A stretch of DNA of 64,000 nt from Oscheius sp. JU75 (Eukaryota; Nematoda; Chromadorea; Rhabditida; Rhabditidae), in the NCBI GenBank assembly GCA_037178855.1, contig JASJZC010000001.1, positions 5,828,001 through 5,892,000 on the forward strand, given 5' to 3'. The position numbers and the translations under genes are program-made. Below, one piece after another: positions 22,797 through 35,106 of this stretch. Every line of letters starts with the position of its first letter. Position 1 is the first letter of the stretch. The notes beneath the pieces were generated by a model. The model was given only the letters and a program-made list of their open reading frames with translations, made no database searches and was not told where the DNA came from.

Positions 22797-24366
22797 ATGA
22801 AGCGTGTAGTTTTCACTGAAACGAGGTCTCTGGGGAGATGCTTACTGTCATCGGCGGCTTCAAAAAGCCATTTACCGACGGATATTGCTATTCCTCTAGC
22901 AATCGAGGTACTTTCAGTCTACTACAAAATGCTTCAATTTGTTTCAGCGATCTCCTACAGATATATTGAAGGCTCTCTCGTCGACGGTCGGCATTGATCC
23001 GACTGCACCTCACTTCAGCTTCATCGATGATCCGGCCATGATTCCGAGCACGAACAGAAGCAAGCAGATCTATTTCGCTGCTAAGGTAATTGTTTCCCTG
23101 AAAACTTTCTATAGTAATTCTTTAGAATATGGGAAGACGATCTGCTCGTCTGCTGGCAGAAGAATGGCCGACACTTTTCGCCTTTGACCGGGATCAGCCC
23201 GAACTCCCTGCTTTCCGTCCTGCAAAAGCTGCTGAACTGATTGAGAAAGAAGCTCTCACTGATGAGTTGTCGAAAACAATGGTGCAGATAGATTTAGAAG
23301 ACAAGTGAGGCTTGCATTTTCTTTCCTAAGCCTTGTTTATGTTCTATTTCAACTACCTGTCGTGTTACATCGACAGCAGCCACTCCATCGAGGATATCAC
23401 AGCCAAATACGTGTCTCTTGTACCACGTCTAGTGGGTGGAAATCGCCAAATTGTAAAGAAAATAGCTGAAAAGCTCAAGGTTAGTTATTAGACAAAGCTT
23501 TTATACGCATGTTTTTGTAGATACAACCTCATTGGCCATTGCTGCGCCGTATAGTTGAAGACGGGATCACTTCGCGTTTTGTAGCCGATCACAAAAGTTC
23601 AACCATTATTAGAAACAGCCTGATTGACTTTCCCTACCAGGTTCGTGCCTTTGGTTTAAATTACAAATTTTTTTTCCAGAATCTTAGCCCTACCGAGCGC
23701 GAGGAATTTCGTGAGCTGATCCAGCGCCTAGTAGACATCTGGGTCGAGTTGAGCAATTTCACGGACGAGCTCAGCAAACGGCTTCAAGTGAAATTCTCTC
23801 CAAAGGGGGTAAATCCTCTTCGATTTGCTCCCCAAATCAAACGAATCCTCAGATTTCTGAATGTGCCGTGCTGCTGCAGCGCGTTGGAGCGGCCGAGCGC
23901 AGCTACAAGATGCTCGAACAGCTCCTGGACACGGAAAATAGCTACGGGGAGAATGCTACAATAATAGCCGCTGGTCATGCTCGTCCGAGCGCCATGGCCG
24001 AACTATTCGAGTTGGCTCTTCATGAGAAGGACGTCTATAGGTGACTTATTGATTCCATTTTCCGCAAAATAAAAGTTTAGAGCATCAATTTGCTTAGAAG
24101 TAATGAGCCAGTACACGTCAAAGATCAAATTGGATCCTCTGGCTAGGAGAATTCATGCAGAGTTAGTTACTTTCAAATACTAAGTGCGCACCAGCTCTTA
24201 TATAAAGGAGACCGCGTATCGAGCTTCTGTGATTTGCATGGTAAACGAATTGGGGATCACTTTGAAGTGAAATCAGTACTCCTAATAATATCATCGTTTC
24301 AGATGCAAGCTGACAGAAGGCCAAGCCAGAATTATCAATGGCTTCGTTCGTCTGCGACCGGAATAG
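22797..24366 (+). CDS. PTCD3 (mS39)-like mitochondrial small-subunit protein
   Basis: PTCD3 is a PPR protein of the mitochondrial 28S subunit involved in mRNA entry. The N-terminal match is the clearest: RSPTDILKALSSTVGIDP, then SFIDDPAMIPSTNRSKQIYFAAK aligns with the PTCD3 segment LQALASTVNRDTTAV and DDPYLIPTSS. The C-terminal part (ECAVLLQRVGAAERSYKMLE, ASVICMVNELG, RIINGFVRLRPE) fits its last helical repeats only loosely. The product is roughly 380-400 residues against about 690 in human, so most central PPR repeats are missing. The first exon is rich in R, S and A, as in mitochondrial presequences. The ATG is 4 nt after a CTCCTCAG acceptor. Identity is moderate. Confidence 0.55.
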
Positions 24367-24582
24367 ATCCTCAAATTTGTTTGTCCTAGATAGGCTTTGT
24401 TATTGTTATCTGAGATAAATTCATTTTAGAAGTTACTAATATAGGTAAAGGCTTCCAACTTTTCGCCCATACAGCAATTTACGAATGACCTGAGTCACCA
24501 ACGATTCTTTCGGCGAGGAAGGGACATGGAGAGTTATACAAACAAACTTTATAACAAGAGTAACAATAACAACGGATAACTC

Positions 24583-25194
24583 TTAATACGGCTTGAAACT
24601 GCGAGCGTTCTTCAGCAGCTGCAGTCTCTTCTTGTCCTCTTCAAATTTGGCCTTTAACTCTTGTGCTTCTAGAAACTGTTGTGAATGAATAAAAAAGAAT
24701 CCCACTTTTCAATTTTGATGCCCTAGCCTCGAATGAATAGAATGGAACATCCGTGCCTTTTCTCTTCTTATTCAGCCCGCCAGTCAGCGGCACGTCTGTT
24801 TTTCGCACTTTCACCGGTTTTGCGACCTGGAATGGCGGTTTTCTGGGATTTGCCAGTAAGGAGAGATACCTTTTTGGCTGCTTTTGTGACGGTAATCCAG
24901 CCCTCTTCATCCGGCTCTGTAAACTTTTTCCTCGCTTCACGTTTGGCCTGAATTGATCGCTGGAAAAGACTGAAACACACAAACCTCAAGAATCTGCTGA
25001 TCGTGCTGCTGCATAAACACATCCACCTTCTCTTGAAGCTCTTCTGCACTCATGAACATTGATCGATATCTTTTCAGTGATTCTGAGTTTGCCAGATTGG
25101 ATAATTTAGATAGGAAAATATACGTTTTAACACAGACTCGAGCTGCTCTCCATCTTCGGCCTTCTTCATATCTGTTTGGGCCATCTGTAACGGT
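24583..25194 (-). CDS. RRP7A-like, C-terminal domain only
   Basis: RRP7 acts in small-subunit pre-rRNA processing. The C-terminus is diagnostic: FYSFEARAQELKAKFEEDKK, then LQLLKNARSFKPY-stop at 24583, as in RRP7A. Upstream lie EEGWITVTKAAKK and VDVFMQQHDQQILE, matching the linker of the family. The reading starts MAQTDMKKAEDGEQL at 25194, directly after a splice acceptor (ACCGTTACAG). No RRM (YVLNVPPY-type) exon was found upstream to 25900, so the predicted protein of about 145 residues lacks the N-terminal RNA-binding half. Either this is genuine reduction or exons were missed. Confidence 0.75.
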
Positions 25195-26043
25195 TTAGAC
25201 TGAGATACATTATGAAAAGAAAGGGGAACAGAAAATGTTGATACTGTTTCGATCGAAAAATAAGAATATTAAAGGGCTCCGCAAATCGGTCCTGACACGA
25301 TATCTAACAATACATTTAACTGCTCCTCGTATATAAACCGTTTCCTTTTCCCCTTCTCGTTTTTGAGATTTTGCGTGTTTTCTATTGCCCTGTGTTTCGG
25401 TGGTGCACAGGAGGCTGAAAATGTCAATAGTACAACAAAAAGAAGTCTTAGAAAAGTGGTACATATGGAACTCTACCCAAGCGTAGCGTAAAACGTGGGT
25501 GAAATCTTGTTAGACTTGAGTGTTTGCGGTTGTTGGGAATTAATGAGTTTGCTTCAAACAGAATAGTCTTTTCTCTAGATGTTCCTGCTTCTACGACCTA
25601 TTGGCAAGGTGCTACACACGGAATTCTAGGACTGAAAGTCTCAATAAATTACTCTTTTGAAAATTGGCAAGGCTTCTTCTAACTTTTCAATTCTGGTGTC
25701 TATGCAGCTCACCCAATGTTTGGGAATGATATAAACGCTGTGCAGCTTCGGAAAGTTGCATAAAAGGTTCGTGAAGAGGGGCTGTTTTGATGTTTGTTCG
25801 AAAAATGGGCTGTAAAATGAAGGACGGTGAAGAGACTCATATATAATCATGAGCTATTCTCAGACGCTCATGTGGAAAACGCGCTGCAGTCGACTGCGTA
25901 CAGCATTCAAACCCAGCCCATCATTCTGCTTTTTTCCTTATGACGTTCCTTTCTCACTTTTCTCTTACAAATCGCAACAAAAATTTTGTTAATGCTACTG
26001 TTTTCAGCCATCAGCCACACCACGTACATGGTTCAGGGGCGTC
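25195..26043. other. Divergent intergenic region RRP7A / USP48
   Basis: About 850 nt with open frames on the minus strand (25210-25464 and 25641-25850) that show no recognisable domain. If RRP7A had an RRM it should be here, and I did not find it. Otherwise nothing. Confidence 0.35.
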
Positions 26044-29000
26044 ATGGCCGTACGAAAGGTAACTCTATGAATTCTTGCGTAATGAGTTTTTTGCAGGAAC
26101 AGTTTCGAAAAGAAGCTATAGCTTCTTTAGCCGAACTTGATCACGAGCCTACATTCGATGACATCCGAAACGCTCACAAGCTGGACTGTTTGGAATGCGA
26201 ACTGCACGAGCATAAAAATCCCAAGTAGGACAAATTTGACTTCGTAATAAATAACACTTTCAGGTCACAAAATTGCCGTGACAATCCATACTGCATTAAC
26301 CGCATCGGACTTGAGAAGTATGCCAAACTACTGACGACGGAAGAACAGAAGGCCGAGAAGGTTCAGAAAGTATGCTCAAATGTAGACTCATATTCATCTT
26401 TGTGTGCTCAGAATTGGACGAAACGAGACATTCATCAGCAGCCGTGTGGATTGAGGAATGAGGGCAATTTCTGCTATATGAACAGCTTTCTTCAAGTCTT
26501 CTTCAACGACCCTGTATTTCGTCAGGCCGTCTACAAATGGAAACCTTCTCCCAACTTTCCTCGGTCCGTGCTCTCAGCGCCCTTCTTTCTCTAGTCACTA
26601 CTTTCAGGCCAGCTCCGCCGAAAATGGACATTGAAAGCGTCATGACGACTCTGCAGAAGATCTTCTTCTGCCTTGAATACTCTTCCTTTGTAAGAGAAAT
26701 GTAATTGCCTCGTCATAGCCTCTGTTACAGGAACACAGCACCTCGCACAACTTCACCGAGCTGCTACGCCTGAAGAATCTACAACAGGACGCCCAAGAGT
26801 TCACCCTCCAGTTCCTCAGCGCCCTGGAGCGACTTCTTCCGAACCATCCGAACGGCAAGCAGCTGGCGGATCTCATCAAAACGAGATATCATGTCAGTTT
26901 CCTCATATACATCCTCGTCACTGCTTGTTCAGCTCCGAACACTACCTATTTCTTCGATCCCAGGCGTTCTAACCTTTTTGTTTTCAGGGCAAAATTGTGA
27001 ACCGGACGTACTGCGAGTGTGGCGGACGCGACAACAAGGAATATCAGCCTTTTATGAATATTGTCGTCCCGATCGAGGGCCAGAACAATCTACTGAAGGC
27101 TTTAGCCAGCCAGTACGAGCTCGAGCGACTCCACGAATGTCTCTGTCATGCTTGCGGAGCCTCGGATAAAGTCTGCAGAAAGAGTGACATTGTCGAGCTG
27201 CCTCAGGTCCTGTTCTTCCAGCTGAGTCGCTTCAAAAACGACATGTAAACATGGTTTTGTTGTTGCTAGATTTTGAGGGATTTTCAGGAACGGACGTCGT
27301 AAGCTGAAGAACCCAATAGCCTATCCGAGGACAATTAGCGCTCGACAGCTACAGCCGAGTCTCCCGGAGAAGGACGACTTTGAGTACGAACTTTTCGCTG
27401 TCATGATACATGAGGTTTTTGCGCCTATTGGCATGGTTAATTTTAATAAATTTAGGGCGACAATGCTCATTGTGGACACTACTACGATTTGATCAAGCAT
27501 CCCTTCAACAGCGAATGGTTCAAGTACAATGACGAGGTAGTGGAGAAGGTCACGAAGCCTCCAGGATACGAGAAACTGCCTCGTGTGACCAACACGAAAG
27601 CTCCGAATGACATGAATTCTTGCTACGCACTGATTTATCGCAAAGTCGGAGAGCTTTTCTATTCCTGCGAGCCGCCCCTCGTCGATATCTGTCAGCCGTG
27701 GCGTGATGAGGTAAATACCTGTTTTCCGTACTTAGCTCCGGCTTGTTTAGTACGAGAAAGAATTTGCCGAGCAGACTGGAGCCCATCTGGAGAAGAGCTC
27801 GAAGAGTGTCAAGCAAGTCAAACGTCGATACAAGGACCTAGTCAATCTTTTCTCCAATCTCAAGGTGGCAAACTTATTGTGTTCCGAAAACGGAATTCCA
27901 GGCTCATACGGATCGCTTTAAGAACGAGAAAAAACTAGCTCTGGTCCCCTTGAGTCTGCTGACGAACATCCTGGAAAAGGAGTACGACTATGCTGTCAAG
28001 AGCCTGAAGGACATCAAAGAGGAGAACGATGAGCCAATTCCTAAGGCGGCCAAGTTGACCAACGGAACTCCATCTCCTACAAAAAGGTTCATCTTTTCCT
28101 CTTCTTCGAATCTTTTGTTTAGAAGAGACCAGGCACCAGACGAGGTGATTGCTCTGCTGAAGACACACAGCCAGAAAGTGTGTCCACATGGCCTGATCTC
28201 TATGGAATCCGTTAGTTGCTGTTCTCTTCTTCATTGAGCCCAGTTTTGTAGGTTCTTCACGGTGATGTCAAGGTGGTCTCGGGCAGTTCAGCCGACAAGC
28301 TGCTGTCCCACTATAATATCTCGGTCAAGATGCTCACGGAAGATTTCGAGACGGATATTAAGCCACTTACAGGGTAGGATTGAACATTTACGACCTTATA
28401 TATCTTTTCTTCAGAGCCGATCTCTGTCTCGAATGCCCGAAAAAGTTGATCAAGGAGGCCCATTTCATGGAGAATCTCATGGCAACAGTCCAGCTGACAA
28501 AGAATATCCTTAAAGAAAAACAGAGGTATGCTTCTATGATTTCAAAGTATCCTGGAACACTTTTCAGAGACACGGTCAATAAAGCCTACAAGGCCCGAAA
28601 AGGCTATTTCGTGGTAGCCAGAAAATCTCTTCAAAACTTTTCCAAGCTTGCTGAGCAGCAGTTCCGTTCCGTCAACTGGCTTGCTGGAAATAAGGAAATT
28701 ATCTTCATTCCAGGCGAGAAAGCGCCGAGTCAAGAACCAAATGGGGCTGCTTCGAGAGAGTCGCGAGCCAGGAAAAGACGCCTTCAGAATGGAAACTCCG
28801 AGGTTTGTTGCTGATTTCAAACCTATGTTTGCACCTTACCCTTTCAGGACGCAGACGAGAATCAGGCCGAATTGAAATCAATTGTGGACTCCCTGGTGGA
28901 CAGTGTATGTGAGGCCTCGGAGGCGGAAAAGGACGAGGAAAACGGCGAGGAGTCCGAAGAGCGCTCTCCGACGTGAATACCTCTCCCTTTCAGCCAAATC

Positions 29001-30392
29001 ATGCTTTACTTTTAGTCCGACCGTCAAGCCAGACGAGGTTCACTTTAACGACCTGCTGCTCTGTGATCATGGCCGGATTAACCATCACGAATACCGTATT
29101 CTTGTCTCTCCAGAGGAATGGGACCAGCTGGCCTCGTACTTCAATCAGTCGCTCAAGGTGAGTTCTTTTAACTTTTACAGCCAAAGTAAGGTTTTAGATC
29201 GACTCGACGGATCCCTGCTGTCAGCAGTGCATAGATGATCAAGAGCAGGCAGCACGGGAGAATGAAGAGCGAGTTAAGCAGATGAAGGAGCACAAACAGA
29301 ATCTGAACCAGTTGTTCCTGCGCATCGTAAACCGGCAACCGGGAGACAATGAGCTCGGGACGAAATACAATTACGGCGTCTGTAGTCTCTTCGTGCTGGC
29401 CATGAAAGCTGCATTCAAACGGTATCCTTTTTTAAACGTGTATCTTCGAAAATTCCTTGCAGTGGAGCCAACTTTGTGCTTCCGCCCTTCTGCAACAGCT
29501 GTCTGATCTGCGATCTGCATCAGAAGCCTTTCAAGACGATGATCTCCGGTCCGTTGCAATGTTGGCCCACGGACGATGCGCAAATTGTTCCAATTACCGA
29601 AAAGGAATGGCAGCAGCTCTCCGATGCCTGGCCAGTTGAACGTGTTCACGAAATCATTCCTATTCGACTCGGCAAAAATGGTACGTATTCTCTAGGTTTT
29701 GAAATACAAGCAGAATCCGGTTCGTCAGAAATTCTGAGTCTTTTAGCCTGTGAACCGTGTCACCTAGATGGATCGGGCGGGTTTCCAAATACGGGGCACG
29801 GAAGTATAGTTCGATTGCAAAAAAAGCCAACATTGTTCCATTTTAAGGAGAAATCGGCGACTTCTGCAACCTGTGCTTCGACGAGATGATGCAGGCGCAG
29901 CGCCTGAAGCTTCTGCATTTCGAGAAGGAATTCGTTTTTGTCAAAGTCGTTCCGGCCGATGCCGCCGATGATCCCGAAGCTGAAGCTCAGATGCTGGAAA
30001 AGCGGGGCACACGACGAGCGAATCCGAAGAATATCCACAAGTTCAAGATTAGTTCTCACTTATTTCTCTAATTAAAAGTCGCTTTTAGATGTCTCACACC
30101 GATTCGGTCAGAGATTTGAAGCTGAAGTTGTACGAGGTGACCCATCAGACCCCTGCCGATCAGATGCTCTTTAATGGCAACGTCCTCCTGGAGAACAGTG
30201 AGCAGACACTCTTCGACGCCTTGGTTGAGCCAAATAACCAAGAAAGGGTAAGCTCTTTCTCTTTCTATATACTGAGAAGAAGATTTTTAGCCCCTAAAAC
30301 TGGTCCTCCAAACTTTCCACCAGTCCCCCTCGAAATTCGACGGTGACCATGAGCCGGAGATTGGCTTTACCGGCACTGCCCTCACATTCTAA
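26044..30392 (+). CDS. USP48: USP48 ubiquitin C-terminal hydrolase
   Basis: Nuclear deubiquitinase with DUSP domains and a C-terminal ubiquitin-like fold. MAVRKEQFRKEAIASLAELD starts at 26044 if the 38-nt intron after AAAG is removed. RDNPYCINRIGLEK is the USP48 N-terminal signature. The Cys box is GLRNEGNFCYMNSFLQVFF (about 26450). QDAQEFTLQFLSALE follows. The zinc-knuckle region is near 27000 and 27150. The His box is around HYDLIKHPFNSEWFKYNDEV (27479). DUSP-like segments include VVSGSSADKLLSHYNIS (28275), HGRINHHEYRILVSPEEWDQL (about 29070) and a third near 29500. The end DLKLKLYEVTHQTPADQM to EIGFTGTALTF matches the USP48 tail. The junction at about 30048-30089 does not keep phase with any GT donor I can see. 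Confidence 0.92.
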
Positions 30393-30753
30393 TTTGTTCA
30401 AACTGATCATGAAATCTATCTATTTTACGGGTTATAATTTCGTCTTTATCCGTGTGCTATTTATTTTAAATAATTTGCTAGTAATAAAGCATGAATTTTG
30501 TCCAACTTTCTCGTTTTTGCCACAACGTTTTCCGTAAGACGTATACATCTCGTTCAAATTGAGCCGCGCTCTTACTCTCTCGCCCATGTTGTTTGTGCCT
30601 TGATCGATCCGCCAGTAAGAGTCGACCATTGTGCTTTCCCGCGTGCTGTTTGTTGTTTTGAAATCTAGTGTTCTATCGCAATCTTTTATTGCTTCTTGCT
30701 ACCAATTTTTCATTATTCTTATTAGCTTTTTTTCAGATTTAAACCGACCGATA

Positions 30754-31702
30754 ATGCCGTTCTGGACGACTCAGGTAGGGCTTTTTTCTGGAATGTTTGT
30801 TCGCAAAAGGTTGCTGATGCAATATTGTCTGCTTAGCAGTTTTTTTTAACCGAGATAATGCCTGGTAGGAATGCCGAAAATAGCCCACTGTTCTGTTACA
30901 AGCTCGAGCTTGTTCTAGTTCACTGTCTAACCGTCCAATCTTTGGTGTCATGGGTTTCTCACCGAGTTTAGCGCTTACTAGCAACTTGTTCATGGAGAAA
31001 TTATGATGATCGTGTCTGAAATAGCTCTCGTTACAAAGCAAACGTTGTACCGCTATATTCTATCTGCCCGTGACTCTTGCAGTCAATAATGATCGAGCTA
31101 CTTTTCAGGATTCACGCAACGCGCTGGTCTCTTCCCTAATCCCTACAGGAGCAGCTGTCGGAGCCTTCCTCGTCTTCAGTAAGGACAAGGAAGTTACCAA
31201 CTGGTGGTCGACCGTTCGCAAGCCCGAGTGGGCTCCCACCGACGTTCGTCTCTATTCCGGCATCGATCTACTCGCCCTCTCACCTCTCGGATACGCCTCC
31301 TATCTCGTCTACAAGAATGGTGGAGGTTTTTCTAATCATTTTTCGTGTTAAGTTCTAGTTTAGGCTTCGATTACGCCGATACGAAACTGGCTCTCGGACT
31401 CTACGGGGCCAACATCGCTCTGGCAGTGGCCACAATTCCTCTTGTCAAGAAGAGAAATCTTTCTTGCGTAGGTTATCATTCATAGACTCTTCAAGAGTAG
31501 CAGAATTTTTATAAAACGACAGTTTCAGCTCTGGAAGAATACTCTAATGGTCCATCTGACTGCTCTCGGCGCGGCCATCGCCTTCTACAAGATTGACAAG
31601 ACGGCCGGCTATTGGATGACTCCTTACGCCATCTGGACCGCCTTCTACACCGTCCTCACCTACGGAATCTACAAGGAGAACAAGGTCATCAAGGACATTT
31701 AA
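30754..31702 (+). CDS. TSPO: TSPO translocator protein (TspO/MBR family)
   Basis: Five-helix outer mitochondrial membrane protein that binds cholesterol and porphyrins. First exon MPFWTTQ (30754-30774), a long intron of about 335 nt, then a chain of hydrophobic helices. RKPEWAPTDVRLYSGID carries the family KPxWxPP-like motif. GYASYLVYKNGG, LALGLYGANIALAVATIP and MTPYAIWTAFYTVLTYGIY follow in order. The last of these resembles the cholesterol-recognition segment. Length of about 175 residues fits the family. The ATG lies 18 nt after TTTTTTTCAG. It sits 361 nt downstream of USP48 and 175 nt upstream of SMN on the same strand. Confidence 0.92.
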
Positions 31703-31877
31703 GAAGATACCTCCTAGTGCTGCAGTTGTAATGTCACCAATTTTTATATTGATTTACGCATAAATACGTTTCCCCTTTTCTCTTTTTTTCCTACTTCAAA
31801 TGCTCGATTTTCATTGCGCGTACAATATCTACACTTTTTCCAAAGGAGGTCCTTCAATTCATTCATTCAGATCGAAA

Positions 31878-32737
31878 ATGGCATCAAGAGAGGTTTTCAA
31901 CAAGGTCCGTACTCGCTCCTGTCGTTTTAATTTAAATTTAGAGCCGCAACGAGATGGAGGACATCTGGGACGACACGGCCCTGATCAAGATGTACGAGGA
32001 GTCGATACGCGTCACAATTCCGACTGAAGAAGGCGCCTCGGCAAGCTGGAAGACTGGAGACAAGTGCACGGCTCCGTATCCGGAGGACGAGCTCTGGTAT
32101 AGGGCCACAATTAGCAGGATCGAGGGGAATGAAGTACGTTTACATTCCCAACTGGTTACGTCGTTTTTTTCAGGCTTTTGTCATCTACGAGGGCTTCGAG
32201 GCTGATGGAGAAGCAGCCGTCTCCCTGCATGATCTGGCTTCGTACGTTGAACCCGAGGAGGAGGAGTCTAACACAGAAAACGGTATGCTTTCCCCCCTCT
32301 CTTACACATTTGAATTTCGATGACCCATGATCCAAATATCTAGATATGGCACCTCATTCCTATAAAAAGAATGTTTTTCAGTTGAAATCGCTTCCGTCAA
32401 TCAGACGCTGAGGAACCGGAGGAGCTCCTTCGAGGCTTCCGTCATGGAGACTACCATGTCTAACCCTACAAATTTTGTCAGTTTTCCTCCATTCCCTCAA
32501 AAAAATACTATTATGCAGCTACCTCCTTTCGCGCCTCCTCCGCCGGCAATTTTCAAGAATCTCGGCAAGCCGGACGAGACCGAAGCCCTGTCCTCGATGC
32601 TGATGAGCTGGTACATGAGCGGATATCATACTGGATGCTATGTTACAATGGTACGATCTTTTTTTTGTTTTTTTTACAAGCCCCTTTTTCAGCAACAAAT
32701 GCGACAGAAGGAGGAAAAGACCGAGTCGGAATCTTAA
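31878..32737 (+). CDS. SMN1: Survival motor neuron protein (SMN)
   Basis: Scaffold of the SMN complex that loads Sm rings on snRNAs. [17 protein letters not shown] is the Gemin2-binding N-terminal helix. The Tudor domain runs [18 protein letters not shown], then [19 protein letters not shown] proline-rich stretch ([12 protein letters not shown]) precedes the YG box [18 protein letters not shown] (about 32595-32640), used for oligomerisation. All functional modules are present in about 210 residues. Start at 31878 is 7 nt after CATTCAG. The first exon encodes only MASREVFNK. Confidence 0.95.
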
Positions 32738-33178
32738 GTGTAACTGTACCACCTTGATCACTCACATTTCGGATTCCAATGTTATAAACGGTTTAATTTG
32801 CGTTAACCTTTTATGTATTCATACTTGTTTCGCTACCTAAGCATCGTACTTTTTTTGTTGTTTTTCCTGTAAAATGCTCTAATCGGTTCTGTCTCATTCG
32901 TTTTGTATTGTAAAAATATGCTAGAAGATTGAAAATAGCATATAAACCGCTGTCTGAAAACGTCGTTTATTGAGAATTTGTTTCGGTCTGTTTGAACGTT
33001 TTTGAAGCGGATCTTTCAGGCTTTTATTCCTTTTGTCTATCAGAATTAGTTGTCTTTAGTTTCAAAACTACCGTGAAATTAAATTCTACAAAGAAGCTGC
33101 AGTCGTTTTTTTGTTTTTCCATTATGTTCGTGGACATTTATAAGATCGTCTAAAAATGTTGTTTTTTTTTCAGCGAAG
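32738..33178 (+). other. SMN-SKP1 spacer
   Basis: About 440 AT-rich nt containing the SMN 3' UTR and the SKP1 acceptor (poly-T then CAG at about 33174). No gene, repeat or RNA seen. Confidence 0.4.
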
Positions 33179-33830
33179 ATGAGTGCCACGCTGGTAGCTT
33201 TTGGAGGAGAGGTCTCCATCGCCGCGGAGCTTCTGAAGAAGTCGTACATACTGGACAGAGTCTACAAAGACACAGCCTGCGGTCAGATTCCTCTCCAGAA
33301 CTGCACCCATTTCACCATTCAGAAGGTAGCTTGCACTCTTTTTGTCAAAAAAAAAATGAAACCCAGATCGTTGAGTGGCTCGAGCACCATAATAACGAGG
33401 ATTTGGGCAAGCAGCTGAAGATTGAAGAGGGAAAACCTACACCTAAGCTGCCCAAGTGGGACAAAGCCTTTTTCGACAAGCTGAGTAATACGGATCTTCT
33501 TCGCATTGTTCAGGTTTGTGTGCCTGCAGATTCTTCAAAGTGAAAAGTAATTCAGGCTGCCGAATACCTGCAAATTGACGAACTCTCCACCATGGCCTGT
33601 CGTCGTATCGCGGACCTTCTGAGAGTAAGTACTTTCAATCTTGGGAATTATTGCTTACTGCGCGGGTTTGACTGTACTGATAAACAATGGTTGTTACAGA
33701 TATTCCCTTACCGCCTAAATGACCCACTTTCCAGATGAAGCCCATCAAGCAGATCCGTAGCGAGTGGAACATCCAAACGGGCTGGACCGTGGACGAGGAG
33801 CGCAAGCACGTCGCCATGTTCGCCTGGTAA
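33179..33830 (+). CDS. SKP1-like SCF ubiquitin ligase subunit
   Basis: Adapter joining cullin-1 to F-box proteins. The N-terminal BTB/POZ-like half reads VSIAAELLKKSYILDRVYKD, then GQIPLQNCTHFTIQKIVEWL. The C-terminal helices include LPKWDKAFFDKLSNTDLLRI, AAEYLQIDELSTMACRRIAD and MKPIKQIRSEWNI, as in SKP1. About 152 residues in four exons. It ends VAMFAW, a few residues shorter than the usual NQWCEEK end. The start follows acceptor CAG by 4 nt. The sequence is divergent, so it may be an SKP1-related paralogue of the kind expanded in nematodes. Confidence 0.85.
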
Positions 33831-33924
33831 TCACAATCTCATATCTTATTACACGTGTATATGCAAACACCATGACGAGTTTTCAATGAAGTTCATACGT
33901 TTATTGTGTGTACATGAGATGGTT

Positions 33925-35106
33925 CTAGCTGTGAATTTTGCCCTTGGGCGGCTTGAACATGGCTCCCTTCATCGATTTACCCTTCTCCTCACGACGGGCC
34001 TTCTTGGCCTGGAAATGCTTCCAGCTTCCCGTGCGATCATCCCGCGATTCTTCGTAATTTTTAGCGAACTCTTCTGCTAGTTTGCGCTTTTCGGCCTGTT
34101 GCGACATAGCTTCAGCTGCAATTCGTCTGAAAATGACATGTTCAGCTACAAATAGTCCGTGGAAACAAACTGTTCTTCGTTTGCACGCTCTTCCAGCAGC
34201 TTCCGTTTCCTCTCGCGGTCTGTGAATACCTTGGTCACGTAGATCCACAGCTGCTTCTTGTAGACGGCTGGATCATCCTCCTCGATTTTGTCGTCGCCGT
34301 TGTCCTTCTTTGCCTTGCGTCGTTTCTCGGACATCTGAAAGGATTGGACAAATTTTTGAAACAATATCCCCAAATTGTTGATATAAAACTGGTGAGTTTT
34401 GACTTCGAGAAACGTGACCATGGATTATTCAATGTGGAATGAGTAAAATGAGCTTCTTTCGTTTGAAACTGCGAAAAACCCTGGGCGAATCTTTCGGTGT
34501 TTAGAAGCTGAGTTGACCGAAAACGTCCCTAGTCTCTTTTGCCAGTGGCTCGATTAGTAGCACAACTGACGGCGGTCCAGCCTTTTAATATTATGTTGGT
34601 TTTCCACAGAAGAATTGCTCAGAATTCCACAAAAAAGATCCCAGTAAGACAAATATGATGAAAAGAATACTCACAACTATGGCAAGACGAGCTCGAGCTT
34701 CCGTATAGCAGTCCTTGCACTTGTTCAACTCAACAGGGTTTTCGAGGGTGGCGATGGCTTTCTTGAGAACTTAAAAGAGCATTGTTTGTCATTAAGAAAG
34801 ACAACAAACTGTCGAAGGCCTTGTCTGCTCTTTCCCTGTCATCAGGATTCTTATCCGGATGGACAAGAATCGAGAGCTTCTTGTACTTCTTCTTGGCCAC
34901 CTCTACATCGGTTTCTGGATCTAATTGGAGGACCTCAAATATGGAAGTTGGAAAAAATATCGAGCAAAACTGACTTCGAAGGGGTTCAGATTCAGATATG
35001 TGCTTCCCGGCTTCAGAAGTCGGTCCAGTTGTTGAGCCGATGTGAGAACCGAGTCTTCTTTCTCTGTCTCCTTGATGTCGTTGTAAAAGCGCTCAAAATC
35101 ACCCAT
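33925..35106 (-). CDS. DNAJC8: DNAJC8 (SPF31) J-domain splicing-associated protein
   Basis: Nuclear J-protein found with spliceosomes. GDFERFYNDIKETEKEDSVL and LLKPGSTYLNLNPFEVLQLD open the J domain. VHPDKNPDDRERADKAF holds the HPD tripeptide that stimulates Hsp70 ATPase. ATLENPVELNKCKDCYTEAR is characteristic of DNAJC8. The rest is charged helix (DRERKRKLLEERANEEQ) and a basic tail RREEKGKSMKGAMFKPPKGK. About 240 residues, the family length. The start at 35106 is 7 nt after TTTTCAG. The C-terminus is 95 nt from the end of convergent SKP1. Confidence 0.93.

Noticed and set aside
25641-25850. Minus-strand 69-codon frame as an F-box-type gene piece
   Set aside because: No recognisable motif and no supporting neighbouring exons.
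30090-30392. Separate elongin B-like gene directly downstream of USP48
   Set aside because: The ubiquitin-like fold and the end EIGFTGTALTF match the C-terminal domain of USP48 (GFKGTGLL), so I kept it as the last exons of USP48, with the junction flagged.
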